A stretch of 11,632 bases of DNA from CAXXOK01 sp035399245 (lineage in GTDB: Bacteria > Bacillota > Clostridia > Christensenellales > Aristaeellaceae): the NCBI GenBank assembly GCA_035399245.1, contig DAOPIR010000088.1, positions 1 through 11,632 on the forward strand. The letters run 5' to 3'. The position numbers were made by a program, and so were the translations under genes. This document shows, in pieces, positions 1 to 7,668 of this stretch. How positions within the stretch are numbered: position 1 is the first letter of the stretch; every line of letters begins with the position of its first letter. The notes beneath the pieces were generated by a model that had not been told where the DNA came from, did no database searches, and saw only the letters and a list, made by a program, of their open reading frames with translations.

Positions 1-17
1 CCTTTTTGGCAGGCTGG

Positions 18-53
18 CAGGGTGTTTGCAAAACAAGGTTTTTTGACACCCTG
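18..53. other. Imperfect hairpin at window edge
   Basis: An 8-bp perfect inverted repeat (CAGGGTGT at 18-25 and ACACCCTG at 46-53) encloses a 20-nt loop that can itself pair through its A-rich and T-rich halves. It abuts the strong terminator stem at 54. It may be part of the 3' UTR of the gene lying to the left of the window. No coding region can be assigned to positions 1-98. Confidence 0.3.
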
Positions 54-86
54 AGGCTCCCGCCATCCGGCGGGAGCCTGTTTTTT
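54..86 (+). terminator. Rho-independent terminator of an upstream plus-strand gene
   Basis: An 11-bp perfect GC-rich stem (54-64 paired with 69-79, loop ATCC) is followed by one G and six T residues at 81-86. The T tract lies on the plus strand only. On the minus strand the sequence after the stem is not T-rich, so this site ends a plus-strand transcript from outside the window rather than the secreted-protein gene at 99-740, which converges on it. Confidence 0.85.
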
Positions 87-98
87 GTCTGCCTGTGT

Positions 99-740
99 TT
101 ATTCGCCGGGGCTTTCGCTGAATAATGCCTGGGCCGCTTCGATGGATAATGGGAAATCCGCCAGGCTGAACAGCGACAGACTGTTTTCCACATGGCCTGT
201 TACGATGACCGGCTCCCAGCCGGTTGCATCGCCCGTATAACGCAGCTCGTCTGCATCAATTTGCACGTACAGATACACATCGTCCGGGAAATAGCGGATT
301 TCGGATACTGTCCACTGCGCGTCTGATTGCTGCACGGTGATATCCAGATACGGCTGGCCGTCTGAACGCGGATAACTGATATCAAACGTACCATACACCT
401 CGCAGGAGAGAAACGGGATCTCGTCACCCTGCAGGATTGCCGTAGTGCTTTGCGCCGCGACAAACCATACGCCGTTGTTCTTTTCCAACACGCATAGGGC
501 ATTGACGGAATCCTTTTTGAGGATCGCTATAGCGGCGGCATGGCCATGCTCGTCATAATAATAGGACGCGGCCAAACCGCTGTAGGGATTGCCGGCAGAT
601 GTTACGGGAATGGCGTATCCTTTCCATGTGGGCGTTTTGAATACAGATAGTATTTCCTCTGGCAGATTGCGGTCCGCAGCCAAAGAAGCGGCAGGGAACA
701 GCAGGAGGGAAATAAGCAAAACCATCAGGAATCGTTTCAT
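99..740 (-). CDS. Secreted protein of unknown function
   Basis: The 213-residue product starts with a clear Sec signal peptide: MKR, then a hydrophobic core of about 15 residues (LMVLLISLLLFPAA), then an Ala-rich cleavage region near residues 19-22 (SLAA). There is no lipobox Cys, so it should be released or wall-associated rather than a lipoprotein. The mature part of about 190 residues is soluble and acidic. It is rich in aromatic residues and beta-type alternation, with no further membrane segment and no catalytic motif that I recognise. The start is supported by AAAGAGG (plus 749-755 as its complement), 8 nt before the ATG. The gene is single, divergent from the sugar operon across 187 bp, and convergent with a terminated unit on its left. 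I see no functional link to the operon and do not assign a function. Confidence 0.75.
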   Translation of the reverse strand: MKRFLMVLLISLLLFPAASLAADRNLPEEILSVFKTPTWKGYAIPVTSAGNPYSGLAASYYYDEHGHAAAIAILKKDSVNALCVLEKNNGVWFVAAQSTTAILQGDEIPFLSCEVYGTFDISYPRSDGQPYLDITVQQSDAQWTVSEIRYFPDDVYLYVQIDADELRYTGDATGWEPVIVTGHVENSLSLFSLADFPLSIEAAQALFSESPGE

Positions 741-801
741 ACAATGCGCCTCTTTGCGGCTTGATAATGCGGGAGCGTTTGCCTATATAACGATACGCGG
801 G

Positions 802-817
802 CATGCTTCCCTGCATG
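802..817. repeat. Inverted repeat in divergent intergenic region
   Basis: CATGC at 802-806 and GCATG at 813-817 form a 5-bp inverted repeat with a 6-bp spacer. It lies between the divergent secreted-protein gene and sugar operon, about 15 bp left of the stronger repeat at 832-846. It could be a protein-binding site, but a match this short can arise by chance. Confidence 0.25.
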
Positions 818-831
818 GGATTTTCATGTTT

Positions 832-846
832 TGAACGCCCTGTTCA
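832..846. promoter_or_regulatory. Operator-like inverted repeat upstream of sugar operon
   Basis: TGAAC at 832-836 and GTTCA at 842-846 form a perfect inverted repeat with a 5-bp spacer. It ends 2 bp before the -35 hexamer of the operon promoter. That position would suit an activator or a repressor that overlaps RNA polymerase. The half-sites do not fit the consensus of the catabolite element (cre). No regulator gene is in the window, so the binding protein is unknown. Confidence 0.4.
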
Positions 847-848
847 TC

Positions 849-877
849 TTCACGCGTTCGCTTACCTATGGTATAAT
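849..877 (+). promoter_or_regulatory. Sigma-A-type promoter of the sugar operon
   Basis: A perfect -10 hexamer TATAAT (872-877) is preceded by TGG at 869-871, giving an extended -10. A partial -35, TTCACG (849-854, four of six matches), lies at the ideal 17-bp spacing. Transcription should begin near 884, leaving a leader of about 45 nt before the GH1 start. The weak -35 combined with an extended -10 fits a regulated promoter. Confidence 0.7.
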
Positions 878-927
878 GGGCAGACAGCAAAGATCAATCG
901 GAATTTTCATAAGGGGAGGCACGCCGA

Positions 928-2223
928 ATGGCTTCGTTTACGCTCAAAGAAGGCATGCTGCTGGGCACCGCAAGCGCCGCTACGCAGATCGAAGGCGGCG
1001 CGCCGGACCATAGCTGGATGAACTGGTCCAGGCGCGGGCACATCAAGGACGGTACTTCTCCCGCTCGTGCCGACGATCATTATAATCGCTGGCCGGAGGA
1101 CGATCAGCTGATGGCGGACATGGGTATGCAGATCGTCCGCATCGGTGTGGAATGGGCGCGGATCGAGCCGCAAAACGGCGTGTTTGACCAGGATGCGATC
1201 AGCTATTACGTAGAGGAAGTCCGCTGGCTGAACGCTCACCATATCAAGCCGCTGGTTACGCTGCACCACTTTACCAATCCGATGTGGTTTGAAAAGCTGG
1301 GCGCGTTTGCAAAGCGGAGGAACGTGCCGTATTTTATGCGCTTTGTCACCCGCATGGTGCAGGCGTTTGGTACGGAGGTAACGGAGTATATCACCATAAA
1401 CGAGCCAAACGTCTATGCGATGCTCGGCTATTACACCGGCGAGTGGCCGCCCGGCCGCAAGCGGCTTTTCAAGGCGACGCATGTGATGTCGGTGCTTGCG
1501 GTGGCGCATGTGCAGGCGTATCAACTGATCCATGCGCTGCAAAGGGGCATGGGCGCGGAAGAAACGCGCGTCAGCTATGCCCTGAACATGCAGGTAAACG
1601 AACCGCAAAACCCCAACAAGCTTTCCCACCGGCTGGGCGCGTATTTTGCGGATCGCTTTTTTCAGGATAATATCATGCAGGCGATGGAGCTGGGTGTGTT
1701 TCGCTGGCCGATTCGCAATCTCGGAAAAATCAAAAAAGGCCTGTACTGCGATTTTATTGCGCTGAATTATTACACCCGTGCCACGATGGCGGGCCTAAAG
1801 CGCGGTACACGCAAAGGCGTGCCGGTGAACGATCTGGGCTGGGAAATCTATCCGCAGGGCATGATTGACTGCCTGCGCAGGATAGAGCAGCTGCATACGC
1901 TGCCGATCTATATTACCGAAAACGGTACCTGCGACAATCAGGATGCTTTCCGCAGCCGCTTCCTGTTTGATCATTTGCAGGCGCTGTGCCAATCCATGCT
2001 TCCCGTCAAGCGCTATTATCACTGGTGCTTTACCGATAACTTTGAGTGGGCGGAGGGCGAAAGCGCGCGTTTCGGGTTGGTGCGGGTAGATTACGAAACC
2101 CAAAAGCGCACCGTAAAGCAAAGCGGGTCGTTTTTCAGCGAAATCATCAAACAAGGCGGCGTGACCGAGCCGATGTATGCGCAATGTGTACAGTCGCAGA
2201 CCTATACGGTCAGCGCCAAATAA
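928..2223 (+). CDS. GH1 family beta-glycosidase (beta-glucosidase type)
   Basis: This 431-residue cytosolic enzyme should hydrolyse beta-linked glucosides or galactosides by the retaining GH1 mechanism. Visible marks are the N-terminal GTASAATQIEGG with substrate-binding Gln20, the acid/base in TINEP (Glu159), the nucleophile in ITENG (Glu331), and the C-terminal DNFEW segment with Glu373 and Trp374. Glu373 is the residue found in enzymes for unphosphorylated sugars. Phospho-beta-glucosidases carry Ser there plus a Lys/Tyr phosphate clamp, which is absent, and this agrees with the symporter (not PTS) in the operon. It is slightly shorter than the usual 440-480 residues. There is no signal peptide. 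The ATG at 928 follows AGGGGAGG (912-919) at good spacing. It is the first gene of the operon, 11 bp before the GH13 gene. Exact aglycone and Glc/Gal preference cannot be read from the sequence. Confidence 0.95.
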   Translation: MASFTLKEGMLLGTASAATQIEGGAPDHSWMNWSRRGHIKDGTSPARADDHYNRWPEDDQLMADMGMQIVRIGVEWARIEPQNGVFDQDAISYYVEEVRWLNAHHIKPLVTLHHFTNPMWFEKLGAFAKRRNVPYFMRFVTRMVQAFGTEVTEYITINEPNVYAMLGYYTGEWPPGRKRLFKATHVMSVLAVAHVQAYQLIHALQRGMGAEETRVSYALNMQVNEPQNPNKLSHRLGAYFADRFFQDNIMQAMELGVFRWPIRNLGKIKKGLYCDFIALNYYTRATMAGLKRGTRKGVPVNDLGWEIYPQGMIDCLRRIEQLHTLPIYITENGTCDNQDAFRSRFLFDHLQALCQSMLPVKRYYHWCFTDNFEWAEGESARFGLVRVDYETQKRTVKQSGSFFSEIIKQGGVTEPMYAQCVQSQTYTVSAK

Positions 2224-2234
2224 AGGAGAAACCG

Positions 2235-3866
2235 ATGGCACAGTGGTGGAAGGACAGGATTGTTTACCAAATCTATCCCCGGAGTTTTCAGGATTCCAAC
2301 GGAGACGGAATCGGTGATATTCCGGGTATTATTTCGCGGCTGGACGAGATACAAAAGCTTGGCGCGGGCATCCTGTGGCTGTCGCCTGTGTACTGCTCGC
2401 CGGATGCCGACAACGGCTACGACATCAGTGATTATATGAATATCAATCCCAAGTTCGGCACGCTGGCGGACATGGACCACCTGTTTGCGCAAGCCAAGGA
2501 ACGGGATATCAAGATCATTATGGATCTGGTGATCAACCATACATCGGACGAGCACGAATGGTTTCAAAAAAGCCGCAGGCGGGAGGAGCCCTATACCGAT
2601 TACTATATCTGGCGGCCCGCTAACGCCGACGGGAGCCTGCCCAACAACTGGACGGGGTTCTTTATGGGCTCGGTGTGGCAGTGGGACGAGCTGCGCGGGG
2701 AGTATTACCTGCATCTGTTTGATAAAAAGCAGCCGGATCTAAACTGGCACAATCCGCGCGTGATGGAAGAGGTCAAGCGGATTATGCGGTTTTGGCTGTC
2801 ACGCGGCGCGGCCGGTTTCCGCTGCGATGTGATCAACATTCTGTATAAAACGTCCTTGGACGACGGCAAAAAGAGCCTGGCGATCTGCGGCATAGAGCAT
2901 TACCGCTCGCAGGAGGGCAACCATGAAATTCTGCGCGAGCTGCGCCGCGATGTGCTGGACAAGTTTGATTGCTTTACCGTTGGCGAATGTGTGATGGTGG
3001 ATTTGGAAGAGGCCAAACTGCTGTGCGAGCCGCAACGGCGGGAGCTGGACATGCTGTTTTACTTCGACCATCTGCAGGTCGACCGCCGGCTGGCACGCTT
3101 TGTGCCCAAGCCGTTCCGTGCCAAAAAGCTGTTGGAGGTCTATACCCAATGGCAGACAGGGCTTGACTGGAACGCCCTGTACCTGGAAAACCACGACCAG
3201 CCGCGTATCGTGTCCCACTATGGGAATGACAAAAAATATTGGGCGCCAAGCGCCAAGCTGCTGGCGACGATGGAGCTTTCCCTGCGCGGCACACCCTATA
3301 TCTATCAGGGACAGGAGATCGGCATGACGAACGCCGATTTTCAGAGCCTGGATGATATGAACGACGTGGAAAGCCACAACATCGACAGGATGATGCACTC
3401 GATGCATATTCCCAAACGCCTGCGCTGGCGCTGGATCAAGATGGCAAGCCGCGATAACGCCCGCACGCCCATGCAGTGGTCAGCCGAGGCGGGCGCGGGC
3501 TTTACCACCGGTAAGCCGTGGCTGATGCTCAATCCAAATTATAAACGCATTAACTATGCCGTGCAGGAAAACGACAAGGACTCCATCCTCCATTATTACC
3601 GCCGGATGATCGCACTGCGTGCGCAAAGCGATACCCTGAAATACGGGAAATTTCAGCCGCTTGCCGCCAACCGCCGTGTGATGGCATACCGGCGGCTGCA
3701 CGAGGGCGAATGCATGATCACGGCGCTGAATTTCTCCGCGCGAAGGGCACGTGTACCCTATCGCGGGCAGGTTGTGATCGACAATTATGAAAAAGCAACC
3801 TTCGACGGCCTCTTGGAGCCCTGGGAAGCGGTTATATTACAGCCAAGTAAGGAGAGCACACGATGA
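2235..3866 (+). CDS. GH13 alpha-glucosidase, oligo-1,6-glucosidase type (subfamily 31-like)
   Basis: The 543-residue cytosolic enzyme releases glucose from non-reducing ends of short alpha-glucosides. The four GH13 regions are present: DLVINH (97-102), GFRCDVIN with nucleophile Asp198, the acid/base Glu251 in TVGEC, and ENHD with Asp321. A calcium-loop sequence DSNGDGIGD spans residues 20-28, as in oligo-1,6-glucosidases. Val199 directly follows the nucleophile. In this subfamily Val marks alpha-1,6 specificity (isomaltose, panose), whereas Thr or Ala marks alpha-1,4 enzymes. Cys197 before the nucleophile is unusual, since Met or Ile is more common. I chose the ATG at 2235 because AAGGAG (2223-2228) precedes it and the protein then begins WWKDRIVYQIYPRSF as in the family. 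The open frame extends further upstream inside the GH1 gene without support. The stop overlaps the GH36 start (ATGA). Confidence 0.95.
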   Translation: MAQWWKDRIVYQIYPRSFQDSNGDGIGDIPGIISRLDEIQKLGAGILWLSPVYCSPDADNGYDISDYMNINPKFGTLADMDHLFAQAKERDIKIIMDLVINHTSDEHEWFQKSRRREEPYTDYYIWRPANADGSLPNNWTGFFMGSVWQWDELRGEYYLHLFDKKQPDLNWHNPRVMEEVKRIMRFWLSRGAAGFRCDVINILYKTSLDDGKKSLAICGIEHYRSQEGNHEILRELRRDVLDKFDCFTVGECVMVDLEEAKLLCEPQRRELDMLFYFDHLQVDRRLARFVPKPFRAKKLLEVYTQWQTGLDWNALYLENHDQPRIVSHYGNDKKYWAPSAKLLATMELSLRGTPYIYQGQEIGMTNADFQSLDDMNDVESHNIDRMMHSMHIPKRLRWRWIKMASRDNARTPMQWSAEAGAGFTTGKPWLMLNPNYKRINYAVQENDKDSILHYYRRMIALRAQSDTLKYGKFQPLAANRRVMAYRRLHEGECMITALNFSARRARVPYRGQVVIDNYEKATFDGLLEPWEAVILQPSKESTR

Positions 3867-6205
3867 TCCACATTGAAGACGGCGAATTTCGGCTAAGTAC
3901 CCAAAACACAAGTTACTGGTTCCGCGTCACGCCCTACAGGCATCTGGAGCATATCTATTACGGCGCGCGCCTGCCTGAGGATCAGGCTATGGAACCGCTG
4001 GTGCTCAAGCGCGTTTTGCCCATGGGCGGCAGCGTGGCCTATGCCCAGGGGAATAACACCTATTGTCTGGACGGCCTTTGCCTGGAGTGGTCGGGTATCG
4101 GTAAGGGGGACTACCGCGAAACACCGGCCGAGATCAAGATGCCGGACAGCACCTATACGTCGGATTTCCTTTACCAAAGCCACAGGGTGCAGGCGGGCTG
4201 CGTGCCCATGGAAACGCTGCCAACCGCCGAGGGCGAGGACGCGGAAACGCTGATTGTTACCATGCTGGATGCGCCCAATCAGGTGTATTTGGATCTGTAC
4301 TATACCGTGTTCAAAGATACGGACGTCATCGCGCGCCGCGCGGTGCTCCGCAACGAAAACGAAACGCCGCTCACCATCCGCCGTCTGCTCAGCATGATGC
4401 TGGATATGCCAAACGACAATTTTCAGCTGATTACCTTCGACGGCGCATGGATTGCCGAAACGCAAAAGCATGCGCGTCCCATAAGCGCCGGCCTGATGGT
4501 GAACGCGTCCGCCACAGGCTCCAGCAGCCACCGGCACAATCCAGGCTTTTTGCTGGCGAGCGCCGATGCGCGGGAGAACGTTGGTGATGTGTACGGCTTT
4601 AACCTGGTATACTCGGGCAACCATTACGGCGCGGTGGAGCTAAGCCAGCAGGAGCTGGTGCGCGTGGCGATCGGTATCAACCCGCAATGCTTTGAATGGG
4701 AGCTGAAAAAGGGCGAGCATTTTGAAACGCCGGAGGCTGTGATGAGCTTTTCATCCGGCGGCTTCAATGGCCTGTCGCAGCACTTTCACGAGTTTGTTAA
4801 CCGGCATGTGGTGCGCGGTGACTGGAAAGGCAAGGAGCGCCCTGTGCTGGTGAACAGCTGGGAGGCGTTTTATTTCGGTTTTACCGGAAAGAAGCTGGTG
4901 CAGCTGGCGCGCCGCACCAAAAAAGTGGGCGCGGAAATGCTGGTGCTGGACGACGGCTGGTTTGGCCAGCGCAATGACGATACCAAGGGCCTTGGCGATT
5001 ACAGCATCAACAAATCAAAGCTCCCAAACGGGCTGGAGGATTTGGCACATCGTGTGCACGGACTGGGGCTCAAGTTCGGGCTGTGGTTTGAGCCGGAAAT
5101 GGTCAACCCCGACAGCGACCTGTACCGCGCGCACCCCGAGTACGCCGTGCAGACGCCGGGGCGAGAACCGTCGCTGGGGCGCAACCAGCTGGTGCTGGAT
5201 TTGTGCAATCCGCAAGTGCGTGATTATATTGTAGACAATGTGTCCCATATTCTGGACACCTGTAAGATCGATTATGTGAAGTGGGATTACAACCGCCACA
5301 TGACTGATTGCTATTCCGCCTGCATTGCGCGGCAGGGCGAGTTTTTCCACCGCTACATCATCGGGTTTTACGATGTGCTCACGCGCATCTTTCGCCCGCG
5401 GCCGCAGGTACTGCTGGAAAGCTGTGCGTCGGGCGGCAACCGCTTTGATTTGGGTATACTCTGCTTTTCACCGCAGATCTGGGCGTCGGACGATACCGAT
5501 CCCATCGAGCGGCTGCGCATCCAGGGCGGGCTGAGCTGCCTGTATCCGCTGTCGTCAATCGGTGCGCATGTGTCCGCCGTGCCGTCGCACCAAACCCTGC
5601 GGGATACGCCGCTTTCCACGCGGTTTAACGTGGCGGCGTTCGGCTGCCTGGGCTATGAGCTGGACTTGAACAAGCTGAGCCATGCCGAGCGCAAGGAGGT
5701 CAAGCGGCAGATCGCGTTTTTTAAACAGCACAGAAAAACGCTGCAATACGGAAGGTTTTTCCGTGGCGATGCCGACCGCGCGCATCAGCTGACGTGGCAA
5801 TGTGTGGACGAGCAGCAAACCCACGGCATAAGCGGATTTTTCCAAACGCTCTCCGTCGCGGCCGCACCGTTTGACCGGCTGAAGGTATACGGGTTGAACC
5901 CCGCAAAGCAGTACCGTGTGCAGACGATGGCGCAGAGTATATTCATCAAGCGGTTTGGCAGCCTGATCAGCCATGCACTGCCCATTGCCGCACCGGCGGA
6001 CGGCTGGCTGCTGCAAAAGATCAACCGCTTTTATACCATGAAGGATAATGTGGAAACCTATCGCGGCAACGGGCGGCTGCTGCAGCACGGCGTGCAGCTC
6101 AACAACCAGTTTACGGGCGTTGGGTATGACGGCAAGCTGCGGCTGCTGGGCGACTTTGGGTCGAACCTGTACACCGTTGACGCGGAAGAGGAGATGGGCG
6201 CATGA
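3863..6205 (+). CDS. GH36 alpha-galactosidase
   Basis: The 780-residue product is a full-length GH36 retaining alpha-galactosidase that removes terminal alpha-galactose from melibiose, raffinose and related sugars. The first 330 or so residues form the beta-sandwich part. The barrel starts at VNSWEAFYF (Trp333), followed by LDDGWFG (363-368), GLWFEPEMV (408-413 region), the nucleophile in VKWDYNR (Asp475), ESCASGGNRFD (519-529) and the acid/base segment SDDTD (542-546). The C-terminal end GDFGSNLY is also family-like. The length is somewhat above the typical 720-750 residues. There is no signal peptide, so it acts in the cytosol on imported sugar. The ATG at 3863 follows AAGGAGAG (3849-3856) and overlaps the GH13 stop as ATGA, and the same overlap links it to the transporter downstream. 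This implies translational coupling. Whether it prefers melibiose, raffinose or galactomannan pieces cannot be decided here. Confidence 0.95.
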   Translation: MIHIEDGEFRLSTQNTSYWFRVTPYRHLEHIYYGARLPEDQAMEPLVLKRVLPMGGSVAYAQGNNTYCLDGLCLEWSGIGKGDYRETPAEIKMPDSTYTSDFLYQSHRVQAGCVPMETLPTAEGEDAETLIVTMLDAPNQVYLDLYYTVFKDTDVIARRAVLRNENETPLTIRRLLSMMLDMPNDNFQLITFDGAWIAETQKHARPISAGLMVNASATGSSSHRHNPGFLLASADARENVGDVYGFNLVYSGNHYGAVELSQQELVRVAIGINPQCFEWELKKGEHFETPEAVMSFSSGGFNGLSQHFHEFVNRHVVRGDWKGKERPVLVNSWEAFYFGFTGKKLVQLARRTKKVGAEMLVLDDGWFGQRNDDTKGLGDYSINKSKLPNGLEDLAHRVHGLGLKFGLWFEPEMVNPDSDLYRAHPEYAVQTPGREPSLGRNQLVLDLCNPQVRDYIVDNVSHILDTCKIDYVKWDYNRHMTDCYSACIARQGEFFHRYIIGFYDVLTRIFRPRPQVLLESCASGGNRFDLGILCFSPQIWASDDTDPIERLRIQGGLSCLYPLSSIGAHVSAVPSHQTLRDTPLSTRFNVAAFGCLGYELDLNKLSHAERKEVKRQIAFFKQHRKTLQYGRFFRGDADRAHQLTWQCVDEQQTHGISGFFQTLSVAAAPFDRLKVYGLNPAKQYRVQTMAQSIFIKRFGSLISHALPIAAPADGWLLQKINRFYTMKDNVETYRGNGRLLQHGVQLNNQFTGVGYDGKLRLLGDFGSNLYTVDAEEEMGA

Positions 6206-7581
6206 GGCAAAACTACGACAACAGAAATCGCTGGTTTTTCGGGCTGGGTACCATCGGACGGGATATGTTTTACTCGATGGTCAGCATGTATCTGATGGTC
6301 TACATCACCGAGGTGCGCATCGTATCGGACGCCACACTGGCGGTGATGACCGTGATGCTGCTGATCCTGCGCGTGTTTGACGCGTTCAACGATCCGATCA
6401 TGGGGCTGGTGGTGGATAACACGCATTCGCGCTTTGGCAAGTTTAAGCCGTGGATCTTGTTCGGCGGCTTGATCGGCGGCGCGAGCATGGTGCTGCTGTT
6501 TACGGATCTGGGCTTTGGCGCTACCGGCTATATCGTATCGTTCGCCGTTTTGTACTTGATCTGGGATATCTTTTACGGGCTGAATGATATCGCCTACTGG
6601 TCAATGATGCCGTCGCTGTCCACCGACCAGAAGCAGCGCGAGAAGATCGGCTCGTTTGCGCGCATCTGCGCCAATATCGGTCTGTTTACGCTGGTGGTGG
6701 GCATCATTCCGGCCACCAATGCCCTCTCGGATGCCGTGGGCAGCGCAAAGCGTGGATGGGCGCTGTTTGCGCTGATCATTGCGGGGCTGATGCTTGGTTT
6801 TTTGCTGTTTACGCTGTTTGGCGTTAAGGAGCGCAAGGGGTATTTTAAGGAAGAGGAAAAAACCACCCTGCGCGAGATGTTCCGCGTACTGGTGAAGAAT
6901 GACCAGCTGATGTGGGTGGCGGTGTCGATGTCGCTGTTCATGATCGGTTACAGCACCACGACTTCGTTCGGTGTCTATTATTTCAAGTATGCCTACGGGG
7001 ACGAAGGCATGTACTCGATTTTTGCGGCGGTGCTGGGCGTATCGCAGCTTTCCGCGCTGGGTATGTTTACGCTGGTGCGCAAGCGCTTTTCGCGCCGCAA
7101 GCTCTATACCGGCGCCACGGGACTGGTGGTGCTGGGATATCTGCTGTTCTTCGTTTCCCCGATGAACATGGCGTTTATCGGCGTCGCGGGCGTACTGATC
7201 TTCGTGGGACAGGCATTTATCCAGATGCTGATGCTGATGTTCCTGGCCGATTCCATCGAGTACGGCCAGTGGAAGCTCGGCAAGCGCAACGAGAGCATCA
7301 CGTTTTCCGTGCAGCCGTTTATCAATAAGATCGGCGGGGCGATCGCCAACGGCGTGCTGGGGCTGACGCTGATCATTTCCGGCATCAATGCCGCGGAAAC
7401 CGCTGCCGAGGTAACCGTAGACGGCATCCTCACCATGAAGCTCGCCATGCTCATTCTCCCGCTGATCGTGATTCTGGCGGGCTATATTGTCTATATGAAA
7501 AAGTTCAAGATTGACGAGCTCTTCTATGCCAAAATCCTCGCTGACCTGAAAGCCAGAGGCGATATCGAGAGCGAAGCATAA
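6202..7581 (+). CDS. GPH family sugar:cation symporter (MelB-like)
   Basis: This 459-residue inner-membrane protein has about twelve hydrophobic segments and belongs to the glycoside-pentoside-hexuronide:cation symporters. The signature DAFNDPIMG followed by SRFGKFKPWIL is present. By alignment from memory with the melibiose permease MelB, the key residues are all conserved: Asp21 (MelB Asp19) and Asp129 with Trp133 (MelB Asp124, Trp128) for sugar binding, Asp60 and Asp64 (MelB Asp55, Asp59) for the cation, and Lys376 (MelB Lys377). This predicts cation-coupled uptake of an unphosphorylated galactoside or glucoside such as melibiose. Na+, Li+ or H+ preference cannot be told. The start overlaps the GH36 stop (ATGA), with GAGGAG at 6188-6193 as ribosome site. 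It is the last gene of the operon, followed directly by the three-hairpin element. Confidence 0.95.
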   Translation: MRQNYDNRNRWFFGLGTIGRDMFYSMVSMYLMVYITEVRIVSDATLAVMTVMLLILRVFDAFNDPIMGLVVDNTHSRFGKFKPWILFGGLIGGASMVLLFTDLGFGATGYIVSFAVLYLIWDIFYGLNDIAYWSMMPSLSTDQKQREKIGSFARICANIGLFTLVVGIIPATNALSDAVGSAKRGWALFALIIAGLMLGFLLFTLFGVKERKGYFKEEEKTTLREMFRVLVKNDQLMWVAVSMSLFMIGYSTTTSFGVYYFKYAYGDEGMYSIFAAVLGVSQLSALGMFTLVRKRFSRRKLYTGATGLVVLGYLLFFVSPMNMAFIGVAGVLIFVGQAFIQMLMLMFLADSIEYGQWKLGKRNESITFSVQPFINKIGGAIANGVLGLTLIISGINAAETAAEVTVDGILTMKLAMLILPLIVILAGYIVYMKKFKIDELFYAKILADLKARGDIESEA

Positions 7582-7583
7582 AA

Positions 7584-7666
7584 GCATGTTAAGGGCTTCC
7601 GCCCTTAAAATCCCGATCAAGGGCATAGCCCTTGTCAGGGTTTTAGGGGTGAAACCCCTAACGTGC
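7584..7666. repeat. Three-hairpin palindromic element between convergent genes
   Basis: Three perfect hairpins stand in a row: 7589-7608 (8-bp stem, loop TTCC), 7618-7634 (7-bp stem, loop ATA) and 7643-7661 (8-bp stem, loop GAA). The middle one extends through short bulges to pair AAAA/CCC/GA at 7607-7616 with TC/GGG/TTTT at 7635-7644. The outer ends GCATGTTA (7584-7591) and TAACGTGC (7659-7666) are inverted repeats with one mismatch. The element starts 2 bp after the transporter stop and ends 2 bp before the serS stop. No stem is followed by a true T tract, so it is not a standard terminator, although it may stop or protect both convergent transcripts. The overall form resembles small repeated intergenic elements (REP- or MITE-like). 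Confidence 0.75.
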
Positions 7667-7668
7667 CT

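Noticed and set aside
54..86. Use of the strong hairpin as terminator of the minus-strand gene at 99-740
   Set aside because: The stem is symmetric but the T tract is only on the plus strand side. On the minus strand the following bases are not T-rich.
907..1629. Minus-strand open frame (240 codons) inside the GH1 gene
   Set aside because: It lies antisense to the catalytic part of a clear GH1 gene and shows no family pattern.
2046..2234. Upstream N-terminal extension of the GH13 gene into the GH1 gene
   Set aside because: The extension overlaps GH1 coding sequence in another frame. The ATG at 2235 has a strong ribosome site and matches the family N-terminus.
7584..7666. CRISPR array or tandem direct repeats
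   Set aside because: The three units are inverted, differ in sequence from each other and have no uniform spacers.
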